Positions 50,978 to 59,779 are shown, counted from the first letter of the stretch. The stretch is DNA of 64,000 nt from Schlegelella_A sp031360885 (GCA_031360885.1 JANMCC010000197.1:1-64000), one strand, 5' to 3'. Notes: generated by a model from the letters alone, not told the origin. Made by a program: numbers and translations.

Positions 50978-51718
50978 ATGAGCAATCTGTCGGCCACGGC
51001 CACGCCCCCCGCCACGGTCTGGAAACAGGGCGATCCCGCCATGCCGGCGGAGTTTCGCGACATGCTCGTGCACCTCCTGCGCGACGAGCATCTCGAGAAC
51101 AACGACAACCCCGAGTACCGCAAGATCCTCGGCAACATCGCCAGCGCGGGCCTGCGCTTCGCACCGCACTCGCGGGCGATGGAGATCGAGGCGGAGATCG
51201 TGCGCCAGGAAGTCGAGCACGGCCGGATCGTCGCCGAGCTGCTGGCCGGCCTGGGCGCCGTGCCGATCGGCACGGCGCCGATCAAGCAGTACGCCTTTCA
51301 CATTCCGCTCGAGGACTGGATCGACCTCGCCTGGTTCCATGCCCTGATCGACCGGGTGGGCCTGTACGTCGGCGTCGAATGGACAGGCAGCCCCTACGAG
51401 CCGCTCGCGAAGGTCTCGCCGCAGCTCGAGGCCGACGAGGAATTCCACACCCGGTCGGGCTTTCGCCACCTGAAGGAGATCTGCGCCACGCCCGAAGGCA
51501 AGGCGGCGGCGCAGGAGCGGCTGGTCAAGTGGTGGCCGGCCGCGCTCGACATGTTCGGCCGGTCGACCTCGAAGAACTCGCCGATCTACGTGAAGTGGGG
51601 CATCAAGCAGCACAGCAACGAGGAGCTGCGGCGGAAGTACATCGCCGAGGCGATTCCCGAGGTGATCAAGCTCGGCCTGACCGTGCCCGACAACCTGGCC
51701 AACCGCCGCTTCCTCTAG
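50978..51718 (+). CDS. Lone PaaA-like di-iron monooxygenase subunit
   Basis: 246 residues, shorter than E. coli PaaA (about 309) but clearly of its family. Residues 46-60 match the first helix; RQEVEHGRIVAELLAGLG carries E78, E80 and H81, and ADEEFHTRSGFRHL carries E154 and H157 as candidate di-iron ligands. The C-terminal half (LVKWWPAALDMFG, VKWGIKQHSNEELRRKYI, LGLTVPDN) follows PaaA closely. No PaaB, PaaC, PaaD or PaaE is nearby; a Rieske protein two genes on may supply electrons. Predicted to oxygenate a CoA thioester. Substrate unknown. Confidence 0.85.
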   Translation: MSNLSATATPPATVWKQGDPAMPAEFRDMLVHLLRDEHLENNDNPEYRKILGNIASAGLRFAPHSRAMEIEAEIVRQEVEHGRIVAELLAGLGAVPIGTAPIKQYAFHIPLEDWIDLAWFHALIDRVGLYVGVEWTGSPYEPLAKVSPQLEADEEFHTRSGFRHLKEICATPEGKAAAQERLVKWWPAALDMFGRSTSKNSPIYVKWGIKQHSNEELRRKYIAEAIPEVIKLGLTVPDNLANRRFL

Positions 51719-51728
51719 GAGAGCCTGC

Positions 51729-52550
51729 ATGGCGATCGACCATTCCATGGAGGCCGCCGCCACGGCCTACGAGTTCCTGATCCTGAGCGACCCGGCGCCG
51801 GTCCGCACGCTGACGCTGAACCGCCCCGACGCGCTCAACGCCTGGAACCAGCAGATGCGCGACGAGATGCGCGACGCGGTCGCCACGCTGGTCGCCGACG
51901 ACGCCTTGCGCGTGCTCGTCGTCACCGGCACCGGCCGCGCCTTCTCGGCCGGGGAGGACGTGCGCGGCATGAAGGGCCTGGCCGAGATCGGCACGCGCGG
52001 CTTCCGGCGCGTGGTCCGCGCGGTGCACAACGTGTTCGACGAGATCGAGGCGATGGAAGTGCCCGTGATCGCGGCGATCAACGGCGTTGCCGCCGGCGGC
52101 GGCCTCGAGCTCGCGCTCTCGTGCGATTTCCGCTTCGCGGCGAACACCGCACGACTCGGCTTTCCCGAGAACAACGTCGGCCTGATCCCCGGCTCGGGCG
52201 GCTGCTCGCGGCTGGTGAAGCTGGTCGGCCTGGCGCACGCCAAGCGGCTCGTGATGACCGGCGAGATGGTCGGCGCGGAACGCGCCCTCGCGCTCGGCCT
52301 GGTCGAGGAGCTGCACCCCGCGGAGGAACTGTTGCCGAAGGCGATGGCCTTCGCCGATCTGCTCGCGACCAAGGCGCCGCTGGCGATCGGCATCGGCAAG
52401 CTGGTGCTCAACAAGTGCCTCGACGTCGACCTCGACACCGGCCGCAACTTCGAGCGGCTCGGCCAGAGCATCCTCAAGCGCAGCAGCGACCACGAGGAAG
52501 GGGCGCGCGCCTTCATCGAAAAGCGCAAGCCGCAGTTCACCGGGCGCTAG
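51729..52550 (+). CDS. Enoyl-CoA hydratase/isomerase family protein
   Basis: 273 residues. Crotonase fold with VTGTGRAFSAGEDVRGMKGL near residue 63 and INGVAAGGGLELALSCDFRF near 117; a glutamate in FPENNVGLIPGSGG matches a catalytic position. It lies between the PaaA-like protein and the Rieske protein, 10 bp after the former. A PaaG-like isomerase role (epoxide/oxepin-type intermediate) or ring-opening hydration is plausible by analogy. Confidence 0.88.
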   Translation: MAIDHSMEAAATAYEFLILSDPAPVRTLTLNRPDALNAWNQQMRDEMRDAVATLVADDALRVLVVTGTGRAFSAGEDVRGMKGLAEIGTRGFRRVVRAVHNVFDEIEAMEVPVIAAINGVAAGGGLELALSCDFRFAANTARLGFPENNVGLIPGSGGCSRLVKLVGLAHAKRLVMTGEMVGAERALALGLVEELHPAEELLPKAMAFADLLATKAPLAIGIGKLVLNKCLDVDLDTGRNFERLGQSILKRSSDHEEGARAFIEKRKPQFTGR

Positions 52551-52563
52551 GCGAAGGCAAGCC

Positions 52564-52956
52564 ATGGTTGACTGGGTCCGCGTTGCCGCCCTCGACGATG
52601 TCTGGAGCGATGTCGTCGTGCCGGCCCGGGCCGGCACGATCGCGCTGGTGCTCGTGCGCAGCGGCGAGGGCAGCGACGCCGACCGCGTCTGCGCCTACCG
52701 CGACGCCTGCCCGCACGAGAAGTTTCCGCTCAGCGAATGGGGCCAGATCGAGAGCGGCGTGCTGGTCTGCCAGCGGCACTTCTGGGAGTTCGAAGTCGAC
52801 ACCGGCAAGCACATCACCCGCATCGCGCGGCCGAACTGCGACCTGACGCCTTTCGCCGTGAAGCTCGAAGGCGACGGGGTGTGGGTCGACGTCGACTCGG
52901 CGCCCGTCGAGACGCCGCCCGCCCCGCCCACCGGCGGCCCCACGCCCGCGCTCTAG
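52564..52956 (+). CDS. Rieske [2Fe-2S] ferredoxin-like protein
   Basis: 130 residues. The Rieske cluster motifs are C49-x-H51 (DACPHEKFPL) and C69-x-x-H72 (LVCQRHFWEF), in a small soluble domain with a proline-rich tail. It may deliver electrons to the PaaA-like oxygenase; PaaABCE normally uses the PaaE reductase instead. It lies 13 bp after the hydratase and ends the plus-strand unit. No cognate reductase gene was seen in this window apart from boxA, so the electron source is open. Confidence 0.9.
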   Translation: MVDWVRVAALDDVWSDVVVPARAGTIALVLVRSGEGSDADRVCAYRDACPHEKFPLSEWGQIESGVLVCQRHFWEFEVDTGKHITRIARPNCDLTPFAVKLEGDGVWVDVDSAPVETPPAPPTGGPTPAL

Positions 52957-52986
52957 CCGGCGCGGCCGTCCTTCAACGCGAGCGGC

Positions 52987-53190
52987 TCATCGAGCCGGCA
53001 CCGACCGCGCCGGCTCGTCCATCTCGGCGCGCAGCGAGACCGGCTCGCCCAGGTTCCACAGCGCCCAGTGCAGCTCCATGTCGGCGCTGCGGGCGATGGT
53101 CTCGATCTGCGGGCTGTCGCAGCCGGCGATGACGCGGCCGACCTCGGCGCGGGCCCGCGTCAGCGCGGCGATCTGTTCGTCTCGGGTCAT
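52987..53190 (-). CDS. Small conserved-looking protein of the ligase operon
   Basis: 67 residues, cytoplasmic and helical (MTRDEQIAALTRARAEVGRV, SADMELHWALWNLGEPVSLR). No family recognised. It follows the ligase gene by 24 bp on the same strand, so it is co-transcribed. The sequence contains one cysteine and many acidic/basic pairs, typical of a small subunit or accessory factor rather than an enzyme. Confidence 0.65.
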   Translation of the reverse strand: MTRDEQIAALTRARAEVGRVIAGCDSPQIETIARSADMELHWALWNLGEPVSLRAEMDEPARSVPAR

Positions 53191-53214
53191 GCAGACACCT
53201 CGGGCAGGCGGGGT

Positions 53215-54612
53215 TCAACGGTCGAGCGCACGGCGAAACTCCTTCGGCCGCTGGTCGATCATGCGCTTGGTCTTGAGCTCGAAACGCGGCAGCGAATTGC
53301 ACGGCACCGGCTGGCACTCGAGACGCACATGCAGCGCACGGTGGATGCGGGCGCCGGCTTCGGCCGCGGCCTTCTGTACCGCTTCGGCGTCGTTGCCGAT
53401 CGCCGCCTCGGGCTCGAAGCGGATCGTCATCACGTCGTTGTCGTCGCTGCGCGTCAGCACCAGCTCGTAGTGCATGCTGATGCCCGGCACCCCGGCGAGG
53501 ATGTTCTCGACCGCGCTCTGGTAGACGTTGGTGCCGCGCACCGTGACCATGAAGTCGGTGCGGCCGAGCACCGCGCCTTCGAGCTTGGCCCAGGTGCGGC
53601 CGCACGAGCAGCCGTCGACCCGGCGAACCAGGTCGTGGGTGCGGTAGTTGATGAGCGGCTGCGCCGTGTTGGCGTAGCCGGTGAGGACGTTCTCGCCGAT
53701 CTCGCCGGCGGCGACTTCCTTCCTCGTTTCGGGATCCATCGACCACGAGTGCAGGTTCATCTCGTTCATGTGCACGCCGTCGCCATTCGGGCAGCCGGGC
53801 GCGATCGCGTCGACCTCGGCGATGCCGAGCAACTCGCCGGCCTTCGCGCCCCAGGCCTTCTCGATCTGCTCGCGCATGCCGGGCAGCGCGGTCGGGCCGG
53901 GCTCGCCCGCGTGATAGGTGAACTTCACCGACGACTGCGAGAGGTCGACGCCCATCTCGGCGGCGACCGCGGCGATGCGCAGCGCGAACGTGGGGGTCGA
54001 GATCAGGACCGTCGGCCGGGTGCGCAGGATCGCCTGCACGTGGCCCTTGGTGTCGAGCCCGCCGCCCGAGACCACCCGGCAGCCGAGCCGCCGCGCGCCC
54101 CAGTAGGCGCTCCAGAAGCCGGCGAAATTGCCCCAGCCGAAGGCGAAGTAGAAGCTGTCGACGGGGCGGATGCCGAGGCCCCAGAAGCCGTAGCACCAGG
54201 ACTCGCCGTAGCGCACGCTGTCGGCCATCGAGTACGGGATGGAAAGCGGCACGCCGGTCGTGCCCGAGGTTTCGGCGTGGTGCGAGATCCACTCCATCGG
54301 CAGCGCCAGCGTGTCGCCGTACGGCGGTCGCTCCTGCTGCAGGCCGATGAACTCGCTCTTGTCGGTGATGGGCACCCGGGTCTTGAGGTCCTCGAGCGAG
54401 CGCACGTCGCGCGGGTGCACGCCCGCGGCGTCGAACTTCCTGCGGTAGAACGCGCTCGACTCGTAGGCGTGGTGCAGCAGCGCCTGAACGCGGGCGAGGT
54501 GCAGACGGTCGAGCCCGGCGCGCGGCATCGTCTCGGTGGCCCGGTTCCAGAACGGCGTGTCCCAGGCGGTGGGCGCCGGCATGCGGACGGGAGGGGTCAA
54601 GATCGTCTCCAA
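53215..54612 (-). CDS. Phenylacetate-CoA ligase-like AMP-forming ligase (PaaK family)
   Basis: 465 residues. PaaK family: WNRATETMPRAGLDRLHLAR near the start, HAYESSAFYRRKFDAAGV, the P-loop AETSGTTGVPLSIPY near residue 112 and YRTHDLVRRVDGCSCGRTWA near 320. It activates an arylacetate-like or other carboxylic acid to the CoA thioester. Its divergent promoter region contains TetR operator copy 2, tying it to the PaaA-like operon. The substrate may differ from phenylacetate, because no PaaBCDE genes accompany it. Confidence 0.88.
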   Translation of the reverse strand: METILTPPVRMPAPTAWDTPFWNRATETMPRAGLDRLHLARVQALLHHAYESSAFYRRKFDAAGVHPRDVRSLEDLKTRVPITDKSEFIGLQQERPPYGDTLALPMEWISHHAETSGTTGVPLSIPYSMADSVRYGESWCYGFWGLGIRPVDSFYFAFGWGNFAGFWSAYWGARRLGCRVVSGGGLDTKGHVQAILRTRPTVLISTPTFALRIAAVAAEMGVDLSQSSVKFTYHAGEPGPTALPGMREQIEKAWGAKAGELLGIAEVDAIAPGCPNGDGVHMNEMNLHSWSMDPETRKEVAAGEIGENVLTGYANTAQPLINYRTHDLVRRVDGCSCGRTWAKLEGAVLGRTDFMVTVRGTNVYQSAVENILAGVPGISMHYELVLTRSDDNDVMTIRFEPEAAIGNDAEAVQKAAAEAGARIHRALHVRLECQPVPCNSLPRFELKTKRMIDQRPKEFRRALDR

Positions 54613-54637
54613 TGCAGCGCCCCGCGGCCGGGGCGCG

Positions 54638-54666
54638 TTGATAACATACTGTCCGGATAGTATCTT
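54638..54666 (+). promoter_or_regulatory. Promoter toward the second Liv importer
   Basis: TTGATA (54638-54643), a 17-bp spacer and TATCTT (54661-54666) form a sigma70-type promoter toward the substrate-binding-protein gene at 54855, with an untranslated leader of roughly 180 bases. The TetR palindrome lies between and overlaps the two hexamers. On the minus strand a GATACT at 54664-54659 could serve the ligase gene, with a poorer -35. Confidence 0.6.
54646..54663. promoter_or_regulatory. TetR operator, copy 2
   Basis: ATACTGTCCGGATAGTAT is the exact reverse complement of copy 1 at 50939-50956. It lies in the divergent gap between the ligase (start 54612) and the importer (start 54855). Relative to the ligase it has the same orientation as copy 1 has to the PaaA-like gene, including identical flanking bases. 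Confidence 0.85.
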
Positions 54667-54854
54667 CTGGAATGCGGCCGTGCAAGCGTCGTCTCCGGGA
54701 GACTACGGAACGCTCACTCTCCGGGGTGGGCATGCCCTTGGCTTCCGAGAAAACCCGCTTGTCCAGCCCGGTGGATAGCGCACACTTCCCGGTTGTCCCC
54801 ACCGGCTCGCTGCGCAGCGCCGCCGATTCCGTTTACCCGCACAGGAGCTTCCCG

Positions 54855-56021
54855 ATGCGTCCCCAGATTCCAGTTCGCGCGGCCGCCGCCGCGCTCGCCC
54901 TCGCCTTCGGCGGATCCGCGTTCGCGCAGGGCGCGCCCCTCAAGGTGGGCCTCATGCTGCCCTACTCGGGCACCTACGCGGCGATCGGCACGGCGATCGA
55001 GAACGGCTTCAAGCTCTACGTGCAGGAACAGGGCGGCAAGCTTGGCGGCCGCGAGATCCAGTACTTCAAGGTCGACGACGAGTCGGAGCCCTCCAAGGCC
55101 ACCGACAACGTCAACAAGCTGATCAAGCGCGACAACGTCGACGTCCTGGTCGGCTCGGTCCACTCCGGCGTCGCGCTGGCGATGGCCAAGGCGGCCAAGG
55201 ACAACAACACCCTGCTGGTCATTCCCAACGCGGGCGCCGACGCGATCACCGGCGCGATGTGCTCCGCCAACATCGTGCGCAGCTCGTTCTCGAACTGGCA
55301 GCCGGGCTACGCGATGGGCGTGGTCGCGGCGCAGAAGGGCGTGAAGCGGGCGATGACGATCACCTGGAACTACGCCGCCGGCGCCGAGTCGACCAAGGGC
55401 TTCACCGAAGGACTGGAAAAGGGCGGCGGCAAGGTCATCAAGGACCTGAACCTGCCGTTCCCGGGCGTCGAGTTCCAGGCGCTGCTCACCGAGATCGCGG
55501 CGCAGAAGCCCGACGCGGTCTACGCCTTCTTCGCCGGCGGCGGCGCGGTCAAGTTCGTCAAGGACTACGCCGCGGCCGGGCTCAACAAGACGATTCCCCT
55601 GTACGGCCCGGGCTTCCTGACCGACGGCACGCTCGAGGCGCAGGGCGCCTCGGCGCAGAACATGCTGACGACGCTGCACTACGCCGACGACCTGAACACA
55701 CCGAAGAACAACGCCTTCCGCAAGGCCTACGCGCTGGCCTACAAGGCGCAGCCCGATGTCTACGCGGTGCAGGGCTACGACGCGGCGCAGATCCTCGGCG
55801 CCGGCCTGAAGGCGGCGGGCGGCGACCTCGGCAAGCGCGACGTGCTCGCCACCGCGATGCACAAGACCGTGGTCGACAGCCCGCGCGGCAAGTTCACGAT
55901 CTCGGCCGCGGGCAACCCGGTGCAGGACATCTACCTGCGCGAGGTCAAGGGCAACAACAACGAGTTCCGCAGCATCGCCGTCAAGTCGCTGTCGGACCCG
56001 GCGAGAGGCTGCAAGCTCTGA
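54855..56021 (+). CDS. Periplasmic substrate-binding protein of the second Liv-type importer
   Basis: 388 residues with a signal peptide cut near AFAQG (about residue 24). Type I periplasmic binding fold: LKVGLMLPYSGTYAAIGTAI, DNVDVLVGSVHSGVALAMAK and VYAVQGYDAAQILGAGLKAA. AGGAG precedes the ATG. First gene of a complete five-gene ABC importer under TetR control; its ligand is presumably the acid activated by the divergent ligase. Confidence 0.9.
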   Translation: MRPQIPVRAAAAALALAFGGSAFAQGAPLKVGLMLPYSGTYAAIGTAIENGFKLYVQEQGGKLGGREIQYFKVDDESEPSKATDNVNKLIKRDNVDVLVGSVHSGVALAMAKAAKDNNTLLVIPNAGADAITGAMCSANIVRSSFSNWQPGYAMGVVAAQKGVKRAMTITWNYAAGAESTKGFTEGLEKGGGKVIKDLNLPFPGVEFQALLTEIAAQKPDAVYAFFAGGGAVKFVKDYAAAGLNKTIPLYGPGFLTDGTLEAQGASAQNMLTTLHYADDLNTPKNNAFRKAYALAYKAQPDVYAVQGYDAAQILGAGLKAAGGDLGKRDVLATAMHKTVVDSPRGKFTISAAGNPVQDIYLREVKGNNNEFRSIAVKSLSDPARGCKL

Positions 56022-56043
56022 AGCGGTGCGCTGAGGTGGCCTG

Positions 56044-56916
56044 ATGGATCTCGCCACCTTTCTCGTCCAGTGCCTCAACGCCGTCCAGTACGGCCTGCTG
56101 CTCTTTCTCGTCGCCAGCGGCCTGACGCTGATCTTCGGAATCATGGGCGTGATCAACCTCGCCCACGGCAGCTTCTACATGCTGGGCGCGTACCTCGCTT
56201 TCGCGCTCGCACCGTTCTTCGGCGACTGGTTCTTCAGCCGACTCGCGGTCGGCATCGTGCTGGCCGTCGTGTTCGGCTACCTGCTCGAGTGGGCGTTCTT
56301 CAGCTTCCTCTACGAGCGCGACCACCTGCAGCAGGTGCTGATGACCTATGCGCTGATCCTCGTCTTCGAGGAGCTGCGCTCGATCCTCGTCGGCAACGAC
56401 GTGCACGGCGTCGCCGCGCCGGCGTGGCTGGGAGGGAGCTTTCGCCTCGGCGAGCTGATGTCGTATCCCTGGTACCGCGTGTTCTCGTCGGTGGCCTGCG
56501 TGGTCGTCGCGCTCGGCCTCTATGCGGTGGTGAACAAGACGAGGCTGGGAATGATGATCCGCGCCGGCGCGAGCAACCGCGACATGGTGCGCGGCCTCGG
56601 CGTCGACATCCGCCTGCTCTACCGCATCGTCTTCACCGGCGGCGTGGCGCTCGCCGCGCTCGCCGGGATGATCGCGGCACCGCTGTCGTCGGTCTATCCG
56701 GGCATGGGCTCGAGCGTGCTCATCATCTGCTTCGTCGTCGTCGTGATCGGCGGCATCGGCTCGATCACCGGCGCGCTGATCGCCTCGCTGCTGGTCGGCA
56801 TCGTCGACACCTTCGGCAAGGTGTTCTTCGCCGAATGGAGCGGCGTCGGCGTCTACCTGCTGATGGCGATCGTGCTGATCTGGCGGCCCGAGGGGCTGAT
56901 GAAGCGTGGCTACTGA
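56044..56916 (+). CDS. ABC importer permease (LivH-like)
   Basis: 290 residues, the standard LivH length, with about eight membrane helices. VASGLTLIFGIMGVINLAHG (residues 22-41) is the hallmark of the family. It starts 22 bp after the substrate-binding protein gene and overlaps the LivM-like gene by 11 bp. Confidence 0.92.
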   Translation: MDLATFLVQCLNAVQYGLLLFLVASGLTLIFGIMGVINLAHGSFYMLGAYLAFALAPFFGDWFFSRLAVGIVLAVVFGYLLEWAFFSFLYERDHLQQVLMTYALILVFEELRSILVGNDVHGVAAPAWLGGSFRLGELMSYPWYRVFSSVACVVVALGLYAVVNKTRLGMMIRAGASNRDMVRGLGVDIRLLYRIVFTGGVALAALAGMIAAPLSSVYPGMGSSVLIICFVVVVIGGIGSITGALIASLLVGIVDTFGKVFFAEWSGVGVYLLMAIVLIWRPEGLMKRGY

Positions 56917-57946
56917 GGCGACGCCGCTCGAGGGCACCGGCCCGGCGGCCGAGGTCGGCGCGATGCCCGACATCGCCCGCCGCGAGCCGGGCGGCTGGCT
57001 CGTGCCGGCGGCGGCGCTGCTGCTGCTCGCCGCCTTGCCGGCGCTGGTGTCGCCGTATGCGCAGGACCTCGTGGTGCGGATCGCGATCTACGCGATCTTC
57101 GCCCTCAGCCTCGAGCTGATCGTCGGCGGCGCGGGGCTGGTGAGCCTCGGCCATGCCGCCTTCCTCGGCATCGGCGCCTACGCGGTCGTGCTCGGCTCGG
57201 GCGACGCGGGCGCGCCCCTGCTCGTGCTGCTGGCGCTGGCGATCGGTGGCGCGGCGCTCTACGCGCTGTTCGTCGGCGCGCTCAGCCTGCGCACCCGCGG
57301 CGTCTACTTCATCATGGTGACGCTGGCGTTCGCGCAGATGGCCTACTTCGTCGTCCACGACACCAAGGCGGGCGGCGGCAGCGACGGCATCTTCCTCTCC
57401 GTCAAGCCCGTGCTCGGCGTCGCCGGCAAGACCCTGCTCGATCTCGGCGAGCGCCTGCCGCTCTACTACAGCGCGATCGCCGCGCTCGCCGCCACCTATG
57501 GCCTGCTCGCCCTGCTGCTCGGCTCGCGCTTCGGCCATGCGCTCGCCGGCATCCGCGTGAGCGAGCAGCGGATGCGCGCCGCCGGCTTCTCCACCTATCC
57601 GTACAAGCTGGCGGCCTTCGTCATCGCCGGCGCGCTCGCCGGCCTGGCGGGCGCACTGCTCGCGATCAAGGACGGCGCGGTCAACCCGGAGCTGCTCGCC
57701 TGGCACGAGTCGGGCGCGGTGCTGCTGATGATCATCCTCGGCGGCATCGGCAGCCTGCGCGGCGCGGTCCTCGGCGCCGTCGCGTTCACGCTGCTCAAGG
57801 AGCTGGTGCAGGCCGAGGCGCTGTTCGGCCCGCTCGCCTCGCACTGGCAGCTCACGCTCGGCCTGGCGATCATCGCCTTCGTCGCCCTGCTGCCCAAGGG
57901 CCTGATCGGACTCGGCGCGCTGCTGCGCAGCAAGGCGCATGGCTGA
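56906..57946 (+). CDS. ABC importer permease (LivM-like)
   Basis: 346 residues from a GTG inside the end of the livH-like gene. The N-terminal ~35 residues are hydrophilic, then about nine helices with LIVGGAGLVSLGHAAFLGIG and IILGGIGSLRGAVLGAVAF, both typical of LivM. Unlike the importer at 1-5 kb, LivM and LivG are separate proteins here. It overlaps the LivG-like gene by 8 bp. Confidence 0.92.
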   Translation: MATEATPLEGTGPAAEVGAMPDIARREPGGWLVPAAALLLLAALPALVSPYAQDLVVRIAIYAIFALSLELIVGGAGLVSLGHAAFLGIGAYAVVLGSGDAGAPLLVLLALAIGGAALYALFVGALSLRTRGVYFIMVTLAFAQMAYFVVHDTKAGGGSDGIFLSVKPVLGVAGKTLLDLGERLPLYYSAIAALAATYGLLALLLGSRFGHALAGIRVSEQRMRAAGFSTYPYKLAAFVIAGALAGLAGALLAIKDGAVNPELLAWHESGAVLLMIILGGIGSLRGAVLGAVAFTLLKELVQAEALFGPLASHWQLTLGLAIIAFVALLPKGLIGLGALLRSKAHG

Positions 57947-58691
57947 GCCCGCGCTGCTCCGCGCCGCAGGCCTGGGCCGGCGCTTCGGCGGCCTGGCCGC
58001 GGTCGACCAGGTCTCGATCGACCTGCACGTCGGCGAGATCCACGCCGTGATCGGCACCAACGGCGCCGGCAAGTCGACGCTGGTCAACATGCTCTCCGGC
58101 GAGCTCGCGCCGAGTGCCGGCAGCGTGACCTTCCGCGGCCACGACGTCACGCGCTGGGCGCAGCCGCGGCGCGCCCGCGCGGGGCTGGGCCGCAGCTACC
58201 AGCGCACGACCATCTTCAACGAGTTCAGCGTGCTCGAGAACTGCCGCCTGGCGGCGCAGGCGCGGGCGCCGCGGCCCTGGACCTTCTGGCAGCGCGCCAG
58301 CCGCGACGGCGCGAGCCTCGCCGCCGCGAAGGAAGCGCTCGAGGCGGCCGGGCTCGCCGCCTTCGCGGCGCGCACCGCCGGCACGCTCAGCCACGGCGCC
58401 AAGCGCCAGCTCGAGATCGCGATGTGCCTGGCGACGGCGCCGCGCGCGCTGCTGCTCGACGAGCCGCTCGCCGGCATGGGCGGCGAGGAGAGCGGCCGCA
58501 TGCTGGCGCTGCTCACCGCGCTCAAGCCCGGGCACGCGATCCTGCTGGTGGAGCACGACATGGACGCGGTGTTCCGCGTCGCCGACCGGATCACGGTGAT
58601 GGTCAACGGCCGCGTCATCGCCAGCGACGTGCCGGAGAAGATCCGCACCGACCCGGCTGTGCGCGAGGCCTATCTCGGCGACGAGCACTAG
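57939..58691 (+). CDS. ABC importer ATP-binding protein (LivG-like)
   Basis: 250 residues. Walker A GTNGAGKSTLVNMLSG near residue 38, signature LSHGAKRQLEIAMCL and Walker B ALLLDEPLAGMGG near 162, then the LivG-typical VEHDMDAVFRVADRI. It couples ATP hydrolysis to import through LivH/LivM. The start overlaps the preceding gene by 8 bp. Confidence 0.93.
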   Translation: MAEPALLRAAGLGRRFGGLAAVDQVSIDLHVGEIHAVIGTNGAGKSTLVNMLSGELAPSAGSVTFRGHDVTRWAQPRRARAGLGRSYQRTTIFNEFSVLENCRLAAQARAPRPWTFWQRASRDGASLAAAKEALEAAGLAAFAARTAGTLSHGAKRQLEIAMCLATAPRALLLDEPLAGMGGEESGRMLALLTALKPGHAILLVEHDMDAVFRVADRITVMVNGRVIASDVPEKIRTDPAVREAYLGDEH

Positions 58692-58718
58692 TCCACTGAA
58701 CCCGATGAATTGCTAGGC

Positions 58719-59429
58719 ATGGCCGCATTGCTCTCGCTCACCGACCTGCACGCCCGCTACGGCGACAGCCACGTGCTGCGCGGCGTCTCGCTCGAGATCC
58801 CGGCCGGGATCTCGCTCGGCCTGCTCGGCAGGAACGGCATGGGCAAGACGACGCTGATCCGCACCGCGATGGGCTACGTGCGTGCCGCCGGCGGGACGGT
58901 CGCCTGGCAGGACCGCGACGTCACCGGCGCGCCGCCCGAGCGCATGGCGCGCCTGGGCATCGGCTACGTGCCCGAAGGCCGCGGCATCTTCGCCAACCTC
59001 TCGGTGCGCGAGAACCTGGTGATGACGGCGCGCCCCGGCCCCGAGGGCGCGCGCGACTGGACCTTCGAGCGGGTGATGGAAACCTTTCCGCGCCTCGCCG
59101 AGCGGCTCGACCACGGCGGCCAGCAACTCTCCGGCGGCGAGCAGCAGATGCTCGCCATCGGCCGGGCGCTGATGACGAACCCGCGCCTGCTGATCCTCGA
59201 CGAGGCGACCGAAGGCCTGGCGCCGCTGATCGTGGCCGAGATCTGGCGCACCATCGCCACGATCCGCGGCACCGGCATCGCGACCCTGATCGTCGATCGC
59301 AACGCCCGCGCCGTGCTCGCCCACACCGACCGCGCGGTCGTGCTCGAGAAGGGGCTGGTCGTGATGCAGGGCGAGTCGGCGGCGGTAGCGGCCGAGGGCG
59401 CGGCGCTGGCGCGGCATCTCGGCGTCTAG
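58719..59429 (+). CDS. ABC importer ATP-binding protein (LivF-like)
   Basis: 236 residues from the ATG at 58719; a TTG three codons upstream is less likely. Walker A LLGRNGMGKTTLIRT near residue 35, signature QLSGGEQQMLAIGRA and Walker B LLILDEATEGLAPLI. The usual H-loop region reads IVDRNARAVLAHTDRAV, with aspartate and arginine where most LivF proteins have VEQN. Follows livG by 27 bp and ends the importer operon. Confidence 0.9.
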   Translation: MAALLSLTDLHARYGDSHVLRGVSLEIPAGISLGLLGRNGMGKTTLIRTAMGYVRAAGGTVAWQDRDVTGAPPERMARLGIGYVPEGRGIFANLSVRENLVMTARPGPEGARDWTFERVMETFPRLAERLDHGGQQLSGGEQQMLAIGRALMTNPRLLILDEATEGLAPLIVAEIWRTIATIRGTGIATLIVDRNARAVLAHTDRAVVLEKGLVVMQGESAAVAAEGAALARHLGV

Positions 59430-59464
59430 CTCAGAATGGGCGCCTCCGCCCATCGCCCGCCGCC

Positions 59465-59779
59465 ATGATTCTCGAAATCGCCGACATCCGCATTGCTCCC
59501 GGCAGGAACGCCGAGTTCGACGCCGCCCTCCAGCGCGGCCTGGAGACCGTGATCTCGCGCGCCGAGGGCTACCGCATGCACCGCGTGGTCAAGGGCATCG
59601 AGTCGCCCGAGCGCTACATGCTGATGATCTGGTGGGAGACGCTCGAGGACCACACCGTCAAGTTCCGCGGCGGACCGCTCTTTCCCGCATGGCGGGCGAT
59701 CGTCGGACCGTTCTTCGCCTCGCCGCCCTCGGTCGAGCACTACACGGTCGTCACCGCGTCGCCCGGAACGCCGACGTGA
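59465..59779 (+). CDS. Antibiotic biosynthesis monooxygenase (ABM) domain protein
   Basis: 104 residues, a single dimeric ferredoxin-like ABM domain: MILEIADIRIAPGRNAEFDA, GYRMHRVVKGIESPERYMLM and WWETLEDHTVKFRGGPLF, with the conserved tryptophan and histidine. Members include quinol monooxygenases and haem-degrading enzymes, but many have no known activity. It lies 35 bp after livF and overlaps the M16 gene by 4 bp (GTGA), linking the two units. Confidence 0.82.
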   Translation: MILEIADIRIAPGRNAEFDAALQRGLETVISRAEGYRMHRVVKGIESPERYMLMIWWETLEDHTVKFRGGPLFPAWRAIVGPFFASPPSVEHYTVVTASPGTPT

